64,000 nucleotides of DNA. It comes from an uncultured Microbacterium sp. GTDB lineage: Bacteria > Actinomycetota > Actinomycetes > Actinomycetales > Microbacteriaceae. Made by a program: the position numbers and the translations under genes. Numbering within the stretch: the stretch's first letter is position 1; each line of letters starts with the position of its first letter. Where the stretch lies: contig CANNEP010000001.1 in assembly GCA_947503655.1 (NCBI GenBank), positions 54,235-118,234 of the forward strand, read 5' to 3'. A model generated the notes under the pieces. The model made no database searches, was not told where the DNA came from, and saw only the letters and a list, made by a program, of their open reading frames with translations. This document shows, in pieces, positions 42,901-51,936 of the stretch.

Positions 42901-43649
42901 TCGCCGGCGAGAGCGGCGGCACCGATGATGCCCGCCGCATTGCGGTGCGTTGCCGCAACGATCGGCGTCGCCAGATCGAGCAGAGGCAAGAACTGTTCCG
43001 GGTGCTTCGATACGCCTCCGCCGACGACGAAGAGGTCAGGGGAGAAGAGAAACTCGACCTGCGAATAGAACTCCTGCAGGCGTGCCGACCACTTCTTCCA
43101 TGACAGCGACTCGCGCTCCATCGCGGAGTACGCCGCCCACGCTTCGATCTTCTCGCCTTTGCGCTGCAGGTGGCCGAGCTCGGTGTTCGGAATCAACACG
43201 CCATCGTAGATAAACGCCGACCCAATACCGGTGCCGAGCGTCGTCACGATCGTGAGGCCATCGCGGCCCTGAGCGGCACCGTAACGGTGCTCGGCAACAC
43301 CAGCAGCATCAGCGTCGTTGACGAAGTGAATATTGCGGCCGAGGCCGTCTTCGAAGAATTTCTCGGCTTCGAAATCGACCCAGTCCTGTGACACGTTCGA
43401 CGCCGACAGCGTCTTGCCGTACTTGACGATCGCGGGAAAGGCCACGCCGAGCGGAACATCGTGGTCGTCTTCGACGCCGAGGGTTGCGAGCACGGACTGT
43501 ACGGCCGCCAGCACATCAGCGGGAGCCGCGCCTTCGGGGGTCGCCACGCGCACGCGTTCCGAAACCATTTCGCCGTGCTGCAGATCTACGATTCCGGCTT
43601 TAATGCCGGTGCCTCCAATGTCGACGCCGACGGCACGCTGAGAACTCAT
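42897..43649 (-). CDS. ppgK: Polyphosphate glucokinase (ROK family)
   Basis: 250 residues: phosphate-binding GVDIGGTGIKAGIVD, VNDADAAGVAEHRYG with the catalytic Asp, and TTLGTGIGSAFIYDG. The lack of the usual ROK zinc site and the pattern HLQRKGEKIEAWAAYSAMERESLSWKKW identify the actinobacterial polyphosphate/ATP glucokinase, which phosphorylates glucose from polyphosphate. It is convergent with pxpBC. Confidence 0.92.
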   Translation of the reverse strand: MSSQRAVGVDIGGTGIKAGIVDLQHGEMVSERVRVATPEGAAPADVLAAVQSVLATLGVEDDHDVPLGVAFPAIVKYGKTLSASNVSQDWVDFEAEKFFEDGLGRNIHFVNDADAAGVAEHRYGAAQGRDGLTIVTTLGTGIGSAFIYDGVLIPNTELGHLQRKGEKIEAWAAYSAMERESLSWKKWSARLQEFYSQVEFLFSPDLFVVGGGVSKHPEQFLPLLDLATPIVAATHRNAAGIIGAAALAGD

Positions 43650-43710
43650 GCGCTCAGCCTATATCGGTGAATGCGTTGATCCTCCTAGGATCGAAGCGAA
43701 GGAGGCGTAC

Positions 43711-43947
43711 ATGTCAAACGAAGCACCCTACGTCGACCCGATGGCCGACGACCAGTACTGGTACAACACCCTCACGCAGGAGGTGGAGAAGGGGCGGCAG
43801 TCGCCGTCGCCGTACCGGCTCGGGCCGTTTGCCACCGAAGCTGAGGCCGCTGATGCGCCCGCCGTCGTCAAGCGTCGCGCTGAAGCGTGGGCCGCCGAAG
43901 ACGAAGCCGAAGACAACTGGGGAAGCTCGGGCTCGTCAGCCCAGTAG
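43711..43947 (+). CDS. Small SPOR-domain-like protein
   Basis: 78 acidic residues; YWYNTLTQEVEKGRQSPSPYRLGPFATEAEAADAP is the core of a short SPOR-like domain found next to glnA2 in actinobacteria. GAAGGAGG precedes the ATG. It has no signal peptide, so it is probably cytosolic. It lies 29 bases before glnA2. Confidence 0.8.
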   Translation: MSNEAPYVDPMADDQYWYNTLTQEVEKGRQSPSPYRLGPFATEAEAADAPAVVKRRAEAWAAEDEAEDNWGSSGSSAQ

Positions 43948-43976
43948 TCTGGGAACACCCCGAGGAGAGGAAGCGA

Positions 43977-45317
43977 ATGGACAAGCAGCGCGACTTCGTG
44001 TTGAGGACGATCGAAGAACGAGGTGTCAAGTTTGTGCGCCTGTGGTTTACCGACGTTATTGGCACCCTCAAGTCTGTTGCGCTGGCCCCCGCCGAAGTCG
44101 AGGGCGCATTCGCTGAAGGGCTGGGCTTCGACGGTTCAGCGATCGAGGGTCTGACGCGCGGATACGAGTCTGACCTGCTCGCCAACCCCGACCCGGCGAC
44201 CTTCCAAATCCTCCCGTGGCGCGGTGAGACCGACCCCACGGCTCGCATGTTCTGCGACCTCACGACACCCGATGGTCAGCCTGCCGTCTCCGACCCGCGT
44301 CACGTGCTCAAGCGCACGCTCGCGAAGGCCGCCGACCGCGGCTTTACGTTCTACACGCACCCGGAGATCGAGTTCTACCTATTGCGCTCGTCGCAGCTGG
44401 GCCCCGACGGGCAACCCGTTCCGGTTGACTCTGCCGGATACTTCGACAACGTGCCCGGCGGAACCGCGCATGACTTCCGTCGGCGCTCCGTGCGGATGCT
44501 GGAAGACATTGGCATCTCGGTGGAGTACTCGCACCACGAGGGCGGCCCCGGTCAGAACGAAATTGACTTGCGGTATGCCGATGCGTTGGCGACGGCCGAC
44601 AACATCATGACGTTTCGCACCGTCATTAAAGAAGTTGCGATCGAGCAGGGCGTCTACGCGACGTTCATGCCGAAGCCGATGTCGGGCGAGCCAGGCTCGG
44701 GCATGCACACGCACATGTCGCTATTCGAAGGTGACACCAATGCCTTCTACGAAGAGGGCGCGAAGTATCAGCTCTCCAAGACGGGCCGCCACTTCATCGC
44801 GGGCCTTCTCAAGCACGCTAACGAAATCACGGCGGTCACGAACCAGTTCGTGAACTCCTACAAGCGCCTGTGGGGTGGCGACGAGGCCCCGAGCTTCGTG
44901 TGCTGGGGCCACAACAACCGCTCAGCCCTCATCCGCGTGCCGATGTACAAGCCCAACAAAACGCAGTCGACCCGCGTCGAGTATCGCGCGCTCGACTCCG
45001 CTGCGAACCCGTATCTCTCCTACGCGCTCATGCTGGCCGCCGGTCTCAAGGGCATCGAAGAAGAGTACGAGTTGCCCGCCGAAGCCGAAGACAACGTGTG
45101 GACTCTCACGGAGTCGGAGCGCCGCGCGCTCGGCTACGCGCCGCTGCCCGCGAGCCTCGACCACGCCCTCGAATACATGGAAGAATCGGAGCTCGTCGCT
45201 GAAACGCTCGGCGAGCAGGTCTTCAGCTACGTGCTACGCAACAAGCGCAAGGAATGGGCTGACTACCGTTCACAGGTCACGCCGTTCGAACTGGCTAACA
45301 ACCTCGAAATGCTCTAG
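43977..45317 (+). CDS. glnA2: Glutamine synthetase family protein, GlnA2 type
   Basis: 446 residues. Class-I glutamine-synthetase signatures are FVRLWFTDVIGTLKSVA, EGLGFDGSAI, FMPKPMSGEPGSGMHTH and NRSALIRVP. It is shorter than GlnA1 here (474) and lies directly before glnE, as in Mycobacterium tuberculosis. Whether it makes glutamine or a related gamma-glutamyl compound is not decided by sequence. GAGGAGAGG precedes the ATG. Confidence 0.9.
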   Translation: MDKQRDFVLRTIEERGVKFVRLWFTDVIGTLKSVALAPAEVEGAFAEGLGFDGSAIEGLTRGYESDLLANPDPATFQILPWRGETDPTARMFCDLTTPDGQPAVSDPRHVLKRTLAKAADRGFTFYTHPEIEFYLLRSSQLGPDGQPVPVDSAGYFDNVPGGTAHDFRRRSVRMLEDIGISVEYSHHEGGPGQNEIDLRYADALATADNIMTFRTVIKEVAIEQGVYATFMPKPMSGEPGSGMHTHMSLFEGDTNAFYEEGAKYQLSKTGRHFIAGLLKHANEITAVTNQFVNSYKRLWGGDEAPSFVCWGHNNRSALIRVPMYKPNKTQSTRVEYRALDSAANPYLSYALMLAAGLKGIEEEYELPAEAEDNVWTLTESERRALGYAPLPASLDHALEYMEESELVAETLGEQVFSYVLRNKRKEWADYRSQVTPFELANNLEML

Positions 45318-45325
45318 GCGGCATC

Positions 45326-48316
45326 ATGGTGTCGCGCCGCTCGACGAGCCTCAGCGACCTTGCCCGCCGTGGCTTTAGTGCGCTCAGTAGCGCTGCCGCA
45401 TTACTCGATGAACTCTCTGGACTGACCGGGCTTTCCACCGACGTTTTGCTCGATGGTGCGGAGGGTGCTGCTGACCCCGACCGTGCGCTCACCGGACTCA
45501 TCCGTATCGCGCGCCGTGACGTGGTTCCGGTGCGCACCGTGCTGGCGGAACCAGTGGCCGCCGAAACAGCGTGGCGCGTGCTTGGAGTGTCGACGGGGCT
45601 CGCTGATTTCTACTTGCGTCACCCGCACGAGCTGACCGACCTCGGGGTCGCCCGCACCGCATTGCCGACGGCAGACGAGTTGCGCGCCGAGTTACTGGAA
45701 TCCGTCGGCGATATCGACGGATTCGCGAGCTCCGGCAGCGAAGCGGCCTGGGTTGCACTACGCGTACGCTATCGCCGCATGGTCGCGCGCATTGCCGCCT
45801 TTGACACCGCAGCGATCGACCCCGTGATCGTGGTCGATGACGTCGCGGCGGCCCTCGCTGACGCGGCCGCCGCAGCACTCGAAGCCTCGCTGTCGGTAGC
45901 TCGTGCGAAGCTCACCGGTGTGGGCGGACCCGCAATGTTCAGCCACACTGAAATGCAGGCAACGCGCCTCGCCATCATCGGCATGGGTAAAACGGGTGCG
46001 CGCGAACTCAACTACGTCAGTGACGTCGACGTCATATTTGTCTCAGGCACAGCTGACGAGGAGCTGGTCTCTGAAGCCCGTTCGATTGACATTGCGACGC
46101 GACTCGCCGTGCAACTCATGCGCGGAATCTCTGGCGTGGAGACGGAACCACCGCTGTGGGAAGTTGACGCTAACCTGCGACCCGAAGGTAAGCAGGGCGC
46201 GCTCGTGCGCTCGCTCGATTCGCACCTGACCTACTACGACCGGTGGGCGAAGAGCTGGGAGTTTCAGGCCCTGCTGAAGGCGCGTGCGCTGGCCGGTGAC
46301 GTCGAGCTGGGTGAAGCCTACGTTGCCGCGGTGCAGCCCAAGATCTGGATGAGTTCGGCGCGCGAAAACTTTGTCGATTCGGTGCAACGTATGCGCGAGC
46401 GCGTCACCGAGCACATTCCTGCCGATGACATCGAGTATCAGCTCAAGCTCGGCCCCGGCGGTCTGCGTGACATCGAGTTCACGGTGCAACTGCTGCAGCT
46501 CGTGCACGGTCTCTCAGATGAGAAGATCCGTGAACGCTCCACCCTCGGCGCCATCGATACGCTCGCGGCCGAAGGTTACATCGGTCGAGAAGACGCCGCC
46601 GCGTTTGCGCAGCACTACCGTCAGCTGCGTGTGATCGAACACCGGCTGCAGTTGGAGAACCTCCGCCGCACGCACCTGATGCCGCGTAGCGAAGAGGGGC
46701 AGCGATTCATCGCACGCGCCTCCAAGCTCGCCGTCACCGGCGGCGAGCTGATCGCGGCGTGGGAGGGCATCAAACGCGAAGTGCGTGAGATTCACGTGCG
46801 CCTGTTCTACCGGCCACTGCTCAGCGCCGTCGCCTCGCTCGGCGCAGAAGAACGCTCGCTCTCCTCGGAGCACGCACACGCCCGACTCGCCGCGATCGGG
46901 TTCCGCGACCCAGCCGGTGCGCTTCGCCACATTCAGGCGCTCACCACGGGACTCAGCCGCAAGGTTTCAATTCAACGGCACCTGATGCCGATCATGATCC
47001 GCTGGTTCAGCGAGGGTGCAGATCCCGACTACGGACTCCTCGCGTTCCGCCGCATCTCCGAGCGCCTCGGCGACTCGCCGTGGTTCCTCGGCATGCTCCG
47101 CGACTCCTCGGTCGCCGCGCAGCACCTCACTCGCGTACTCTCCGGCTCTCGCTACGTCGGTGAACTCATGGAGTGGATCCCCGAGTCCGTCGCCTGGCTA
47201 GACCAGGCGGACGGGTTGGAACCACGTGCCGGCTTCGTGTTGCAGGAGGAGGCGCGCGCCATTCAGTCTCGCCACGAGACCACGAAAGACGCCATGAAGT
47301 CGGTGCGGATGCTGCGCCGCCGCGAGTTGCTCCGCACCGCCATGGCGTCGATGCTCGACGCGATCACGCTCGAGCAGACCGCTGCGGCGCTCACCACGAT
47401 TACCGAAGTTACGATCCAGGCGACCCTGCGCACCGTGCGCCGTGAAGTGGTTCCGCCCGAAGACAACGACCTCGATTTCTCGGTGATCGCTATGGGGCGT
47501 TTCGGAGGAGCGGAACTCACTTTTGGTTCCGATGCCGACGTCATGTTTATCTACGACCCCAATGGGGTTGAACCGCAGCGGGCCCAGGAGCTGTCCCTCC
47601 GACTCGTCGCGAAGCTGCGTGAGCACAGCGAAGATCACCGCGTGCCTCTCGAACTCGACGCCGATCTGCGCCCCGAGGGACGCTCAGGGCCTATGGTGCG
47701 GTCATATGCGGCTTATGAGGAGTATTACGAGCGCTGGTCGCAGCCCTGGGAGGCTCAGGCCCTGCTGCGTGCTCGCGGTATCGCCGGTAGCGTCAAGCTC
47801 ATTCGTAAGTTCACGATGCTCGCCGACAGCATGCGGTACCCCGAGCAGCCCGAGATTGCCGCAACGCGTGAGATTAAGCGCATCAAGGCTCGCGTCGAAG
47901 CCGAGCGGTTGCCGCAGGGTGTTGATCGTTCGCGCCACCTCAAGCTCGGGCCCGGCAGCATCAGTGACGTCGAATGGCTCGTGCAGCTCATGCAGCTACA
48001 AAACGCGTGGCGTGTGCCGGAGTTGCGCACCACCTCGACCGTTGAAGCCATGGCCGCGGCGGTCGCCGCTGACCTCATTAGCGAGTCGTCAGCGTCGCGT
48101 CTCATGCAGGCGTGGGAGCTGTCGTCGCGCCTGCGTTCGGCGATCACTCTGCTCACCGGTCGCGCGTCAGACGTATTGCCCGGCGACCGTCAGCAGCTTG
48201 ACGGCATCGGTCGCGTTGTCGGGTACCCCGACCGCTCCGCCACGCGGGTCGAGGAGGATTACCTCGGCGCCGCGCGGCGGTCCCGTCGGGTGTTTGAGAA
48301 GCTGTTCTACGGGTAG
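45326..48316 (+). CDS. glnE: Glutamine synthetase adenylyltransferase/deadenylase
   Basis: 996-residue bifunctional enzyme that adds AMP to, and removes it from, glutamine synthetase. Two nucleotidyltransferase domains are visible: IGMGKTGARELNYVSDVDVIFV in the N-terminal half and AMGRFGGAELTFGSDADVMFIYD in the C-terminal half, each followed by a GlnD-like helical segment (GPGGLRDIEFTVQLLQL; GPGSISDVEWLVQLMQL). It follows glnA2 by eight bases with no clear ribosome site, so translation is probably coupled. Its likely target is GlnA1 encoded at 49067. Confidence 0.95.
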   Translation: MVSRRSTSLSDLARRGFSALSSAAALLDELSGLTGLSTDVLLDGAEGAADPDRALTGLIRIARRDVVPVRTVLAEPVAAETAWRVLGVSTGLADFYLRHPHELTDLGVARTALPTADELRAELLESVGDIDGFASSGSEAAWVALRVRYRRMVARIAAFDTAAIDPVIVVDDVAAALADAAAAALEASLSVARAKLTGVGGPAMFSHTEMQATRLAIIGMGKTGARELNYVSDVDVIFVSGTADEELVSEARSIDIATRLAVQLMRGISGVETEPPLWEVDANLRPEGKQGALVRSLDSHLTYYDRWAKSWEFQALLKARALAGDVELGEAYVAAVQPKIWMSSARENFVDSVQRMRERVTEHIPADDIEYQLKLGPGGLRDIEFTVQLLQLVHGLSDEKIRERSTLGAIDTLAAEGYIGREDAAAFAQHYRQLRVIEHRLQLENLRRTHLMPRSEEGQRFIARASKLAVTGGELIAAWEGIKREVREIHVRLFYRPLLSAVASLGAEERSLSSEHAHARLAAIGFRDPAGALRHIQALTTGLSRKVSIQRHLMPIMIRWFSEGADPDYGLLAFRRISERLGDSPWFLGMLRDSSVAAQHLTRVLSGSRYVGELMEWIPESVAWLDQADGLEPRAGFVLQEEARAIQSRHETTKDAMKSVRMLRRRELLRTAMASMLDAITLEQTAAALTTITEVTIQATLRTVRREVVPPEDNDLDFSVIAMGRFGGAELTFGSDADVMFIYDPNGVEPQRAQELSLRLVAKLREHSEDHRVPLELDADLRPEGRSGPMVRSYAAYEEYYERWSQPWEAQALLRARGIAGSVKLIRKFTMLADSMRYPEQPEIAATREIKRIKARVEAERLPQGVDRSRHLKLGPGSISDVEWLVQLMQLQNAWRVPELRTTSTVEAMAAAVAADLISESSASRLMQAWELSSRLRSAITLLTGRASDVLPGDRQQLDGIGRVVGYPDRSATRVEEDYLGAARRSRRVFEKLFYG

Positions 48317-48319
48317 TCG

Positions 48320-48925
48320 CTAGATCCGCAGAAGCTGTTTAGCGACCTCAACCGCTGCCGCATCGCGCAGCGGTGGCAGGCTCGCGTGTTCGCTGGCCGA
48401 AACAGTGAGGTCAATGCCGGGAACACTTACTGTCGTGGCGCTGACTCCCGTCATCGCCGTCTCCATGTCCATGCTGTACGCAACGCCGCCGACGGCTGCC
48501 AGTGCCTCGTCTGGGTGCTCAACCAGGCTCTCCGTCATAGCGAGCTGCTCCGATGTCAGCACGAACGAGTTCTGCGCGAGCGTAATCGACACCGTGCGCA
48601 CATCCACCCACTCCACAGGATCCGGGTGCTCCCATTCGCACTGGATCTCATACTCAGAGAAGTAGTTCTCCACCAGGACGAGGTCGGCGGTGTACTGCGC
48701 CACCGGTGCGCCGATCTGTTCGCAGCTCGTGAGGTGGTCCCACGTGAACGACTCGGCGTCGGAACCATTCGTTGCGTCGTCGGGTGCTGGTTCCGTTGCT
48801 TCCGTGGATGCCGATGTATCCGTGTCCGGCTCCGGAACCGCGGTGTCGGTGGTTGGGGCGGAACACGCGGTGAGTGCGAAGAGCAGAGCGGCGGTTGCGC
48901 CGGCAAAGACAAAGCGAGAAGTCAT
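48320..48925 (-). CDS. Secreted lipoprotein, unknown function
   Basis: 201 residues: signal peptide with lipobox LFALTAC, a Thr/Glu/Pro/Asp linker, then a 150-residue domain with CEQIGAP and EIQCEWEHPD. No family recognised. The ATG at 48923-48925 follows GGGAG on the minus strand. It converges with glnE with only three bases between stops. Confidence 0.75.
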   Translation of the reverse strand: MTSRFVFAGATAALLFALTACSAPTTDTAVPEPDTDTSASTEATEPAPDDATNGSDAESFTWDHLTSCEQIGAPVAQYTADLVLVENYFSEYEIQCEWEHPDPVEWVDVRTVSITLAQNSFVLTSEQLAMTESLVEHPDEALAAVGGVAYSMDMETAMTGVSATTVSVPGIDLTVSASEHASLPPLRDAAAVEVAKQLLRI

Positions 48926-49023
48926 GACTCCCACAGTGGTGGAACTTGACCTGCGGTTCAAATTGAGAAATGTGGGATTTGGGGAACATTCATGTTCTGC
49001 GCGAATGAGCGCAGAAGCGACGG

Positions 49024-49051
49024 AACCCCGCCACCTGTTGGTGACGGGGTT
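49024..49051. terminator. Terminator of glnA1
   Basis: Inverted repeat AACCCCGCCACC / GGTGACGGGGTT with a TGTT loop (one G-T pair), 15 bases past the glnA1 stop on the minus strand. Confidence 0.75.
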
Positions 49052-49066
49052 TCAATCTCGTGAGAA

Positions 49067-50491
49067 TTAGACTCCGTAGTAGAGCTCGAACTCAAACGGG
49101 TGCGGGCGCTGAGCGATCGGCTTGATCTCGTTCTCGATCTTGTAGTTGATCCAGGTCTCGATGAGCTCTTCGGTGAACACACCGCCTTCGAGAAGGAACT
49201 GGTGGTCGGCGCGCAGTGCCTCGAGCGAGTCGAGCAGCGAGTTCGGAACCTGCGGAATGTTCTTTGCTTCCTCGGGGGGCAGCTCGTACAGGTCTTTGTC
49301 GATGGGCTCGAGTGGCTCGATGCGGTTCTTGATGCCGTCCAGACCTGCCATCAGCTGCGCAGCGAATGCGAAGTACGGGTTCGATGCGCCGTCCGGAACG
49401 CGGAACTCGATGCGCTTTGCCTTCGGGTTTGAACCGGTCAGCGGAATACGGATCGCAGCCGAGCGGTTTCCAGCCGAGTAGGCCAGGTTGACCGGAGCTT
49501 CGAAGCCCTTGACCAGGCGGTGGTAGGAGTTCAACGACGGGTTCGTGAACGCGAGAACAGCGTTGGCGTGCTTGAGCAGACCACCGATGTACCAACGTGC
49601 GATGTCGGAGAGCTGACCGTACCCCTTCTCGTCAAAGAAGAGGGGCTTGCCGTCGAGCCACAGCGACTGGTGGGTGTGCATGCCCGAGCCGTTGTCGCCA
49701 AACAGCGGCTTCGGCATGAACGTTGCGGTCTTGCCCCACAGCTCAGCCGTGTTCTTGACGATGTACTTGAACTTCAAGATGCCATCGGCAGCCGACACCA
49801 TGGTGTCGAATTTGTAGTTGATCTCCTGCTGTCCGGCGGTTCCCACCTCGTGGTGCGAGCGCTCGAGCTGGAGGCCTGCCTCGATCAGACGCAGCGACAT
49901 GTCATCACGCAGGTCAGCGGTCTTGTCGACCGGCGAGACGGGGAAGTAGCCGCCCTTGAAGGGGGTCTTGTTGGCGAGGTTGCCGCCCTCTTCCTTGCGA
50001 CCGGTGTTCCATGCGGCCTCTTCCGAGTCAACGGAGTAGAAGCTCTTGCCCTCGGAGACTTCGTAACGAACGTCGTCGAAGATGTAGAACTCGGCTTCGG
50101 GAGCAAAGAATGCCGTGTCGGCAATGCCCGTGGACGCCAGGTACTTCTCTGCCTTCTTGGCGACCTGACGGGGGTCCTTGCTGTAGACCTCTCCAGTGCG
50201 CGGGTTGAAGATGTCGAAGATCATGATGAGCGTCTTCTCGGCGCGGAACTGGTCCAGGTACGCCGTGGTGACATCAGGAATGAGCTGCATGTCCGACTCG
50301 TGGATCGACGCGAACCCGCGAATCGATGATCCGTCGAAGAGCTGGCCGACCGTGAAGAATTCTTCATCAACGGTCGAGGCCGGAATGTTGAAGTGCTGCT
50401 GCACACCGGGGAGATCCGTGAAACGGATGTCAAGAAACTTGACGTCGTTCTCCTTGATGTACGCCAGCACTTCAGATGAATCGCGGAACAT
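49067..50491 (-). CDS. glnA: Glutamine synthetase, type I
   Basis: 474 residues, the main ammonia-assimilating enzyme. [46 protein letters not shown] and NRSAAIRIP match GlnA1; the adenylylation Tyr lies in [16 protein letters not shown], so GlnE control is possible. ATG at 50489-50491 follows GGAGATT; the longer frame to 50530 lacks support. A palindrome lies 52 bases upstream (50543-50555). Confidence 0.96.
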   Translation of the reverse strand: MFRDSSEVLAYIKENDVKFLDIRFTDLPGVQQHFNIPASTVDEEFFTVGQLFDGSSIRGFASIHESDMQLIPDVTTAYLDQFRAEKTLIMIFDIFNPRTGEVYSKDPRQVAKKAEKYLASTGIADTAFFAPEAEFYIFDDVRYEVSEGKSFYSVDSEEAAWNTGRKEEGGNLANKTPFKGGYFPVSPVDKTADLRDDMSLRLIEAGLQLERSHHEVGTAGQQEINYKFDTMVSAADGILKFKYIVKNTAELWGKTATFMPKPLFGDNGSGMHTHQSLWLDGKPLFFDEKGYGQLSDIARWYIGGLLKHANAVLAFTNPSLNSYHRLVKGFEAPVNLAYSAGNRSAAIRIPLTGSNPKAKRIEFRVPDGASNPYFAFAAQLMAGLDGIKNRIEPLEPIDKDLYELPPEEAKNIPQVPNSLLDSLEALRADHQFLLEGGVFTEELIETWINYKIENEIKPIAQRPHPFEFELYYGV

Positions 50492-50542
50492 GCAATCTCC
50501 AATGGGGTAGAGCGGCGTTACAGTGCCCAAATGTCGGGCGAC

Positions 50543-50555
50543 TAACGTGACGTTA
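50543..50555. promoter_or_regulatory. Palindrome upstream of glnA1
   Basis: TAACGTGACGTTA has perfect six-base arms around a central base, within the 134-bp region between glnA1 and the RDD gene. A binding site for a nitrogen regulator is plausible by position only. Confidence 0.35.
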
Positions 50556-50625
50556 CCTTTTCGTCGTGTCTCGAGCGTATCCCGAATGTTTCAAGCGTGT
50601 TACATACGACGATTAGGCTGGAGGG

Positions 50626-51039
50626 GTGACCAACCCTTCTGCGTACTACCCTGGCCAGGGTCTTGGCCTCCCCGAAACCGGCGTCGGAAGCATCGCCCGT
50701 TTCCCCGCCCGCATCCTCGCACTCATCATTGACTGGATCCCCGTCACGATCCTGTCGATGGCGTTTTTCGACTACAGCCCACTGGCGCAGATGCTGATCT
50801 TCCTGGGAATCAACGTGGTCTTCGTTCCGACGCTCGGTGGCACCCCTGGGCACCGCATCGTCGGCATGCGAGTGCTGCGTGCTGACGGCGCTTGGACGGG
50901 CGTTGTGCGCCCCATCGTGCGCACCGTTCTCATCCTGCTTGTGATCCCGGCTGTCGTCTGGGATCAAGACCAACGCGGCCTGCACGACAAGATCGCCGGA
51001 ACCATGCTGGTACGTGCGCCGGGAATCTTCCGCCGCTAA
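50626..51039 (+). CDS. RDD family membrane protein
   Basis: 137 residues; FPARILALIIDWIPVTIL holds the RDD-type Arg and Asp in the first helix, followed by LGINVVFVPTLGGTPGHRIVGMRVLRADG and WDQDQRGLHDKIAGTMLV. Three to four membrane helices. Beside glnA1 as in mycobacteria. GTG at 50626 follows GAGGG. Function unknown. Confidence 0.88.
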   Translation: MTNPSAYYPGQGLGLPETGVGSIARFPARILALIIDWIPVTILSMAFFDYSPLAQMLIFLGINVVFVPTLGGTPGHRIVGMRVLRADGAWTGVVRPIVRTVLILLVIPAVVWDQDQRGLHDKIAGTMLVRAPGIFRR

Positions 51040-51060
51040 ATGGTTCCGCTATAACCAAAT

Positions 51061-51092
51061 GAAGAGAGGCACCCGAGTCGGGTGCCTCTCTT
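51061..51092. terminator. Bidirectional terminator
   Basis: Stem GAAGAGAGGCACCCGA / TCGGGTGCCTCTCTTC around a short loop, between the convergent RDD and DUF4191 genes. Confidence 0.88.
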
Positions 51093-51114
51093 CATTTGTC
51101 TGCGGGCCTTGCGC

Positions 51115-51825
51115 TTAGCGCGGGCGCGGGGCGCGAACCTTCGTCGGGTCGATGCCCTTCGGGATGGGCAGTGACGCCATGCCCTGCGTCATCGACGCCA
51201 TGCGCTTGATGACAGCGGCCTGCGTTGCCTTGTCGATGCTCTTGGGCAGGGCCTTGACGGTCTTGGCGAGGGCCTTGATCGGAACCTGGCCTTCGCCGTT
51301 GCCGACGTAGATCACGTGAACCGGAACCTGCGGGGCGACGCGCTTGGCGCGCATCTTCTCTTCGCTGATGAGGCGGGTGAGACGACCTTCGGCGCCCTCG
51401 CCGAGAACCAGGATGCCGGCGCGGCCGATGGCGCGGTACACGGCGTCTTGCGTCTTGGGGTTGACGCCAACGGGCGTCTCTTCGGCATTCCAGCCACGAC
51501 CCAGGCCGCTGGTGATGACGTAGCCGGTGGCGCCGGGCATGCCGTCGATCTTGACGTACATGGCCTTCGTCGCCAGGCGCGACATCGTGATCATGGCACC
51601 GAGGAAGCCAAGCAAGAGGCCGGTGACGCCCCAGAGGATGATGCTCCAGATGGCAACCGGCGGAATCAGGAATCCGAGGCCGACACCCAGCGCGATACCC
51701 GCCACCAGGATGCCGATGAGCAGCCACGGAAGCCAGGGGTAGACATCTTTCGTGAACTTCACGAGGGTCTTGATCTGGGAAATGAGTCCGGGGCGCTTCT
51801 CAGGAGCGGAATTGCGGGCAGCCAT
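51115..51825 (-). CDS. DUF4191 family membrane protein
   Basis: 236 residues: two membrane helices (PWLPWLLIGILVAGIALGVGLGF and IWSIILWGVTGLLLGFLGAMI), then a cytoplasmic domain with YVITSGLGRGWNAEETPVGVNPKTQDAVYRAIGRAGI and VPVHVIYVGNGEGQVPI. Matches the actinobacterial DUF4191 family found between lipA and glnA1. Function unknown. Confidence 0.88.
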   Translation of the reverse strand: MAARNSAPEKRPGLISQIKTLVKFTKDVYPWLPWLLIGILVAGIALGVGLGFLIPPVAIWSIILWGVTGLLLGFLGAMITMSRLATKAMYVKIDGMPGATGYVITSGLGRGWNAEETPVGVNPKTQDAVYRAIGRAGILVLGEGAEGRLTRLISEEKMRAKRVAPQVPVHVIYVGNGEGQVPIKALAKTVKALPKSIDKATQAAVIKRMASMTQGMASLPIPKGIDPTKVRAPRPR

Positions 51826-51936
51826 GGTGTCAAGAATACCTGGAACGGCTCCTCCACATGTTCACCTGACCCGCCGTCTACCCACAGTTTCGCTCATGGC
51901 CGACGTAGCACGGCGCGGCGGGGTGAACCTGGGGGC

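Noticed and set aside
51316-51936. Upstream extension of the membrane protein gene at 51937
   Set aside because: The extension is antisense to DUF4191 and reads as random charged sequence; a good start with a ribosome site exists at 51937.
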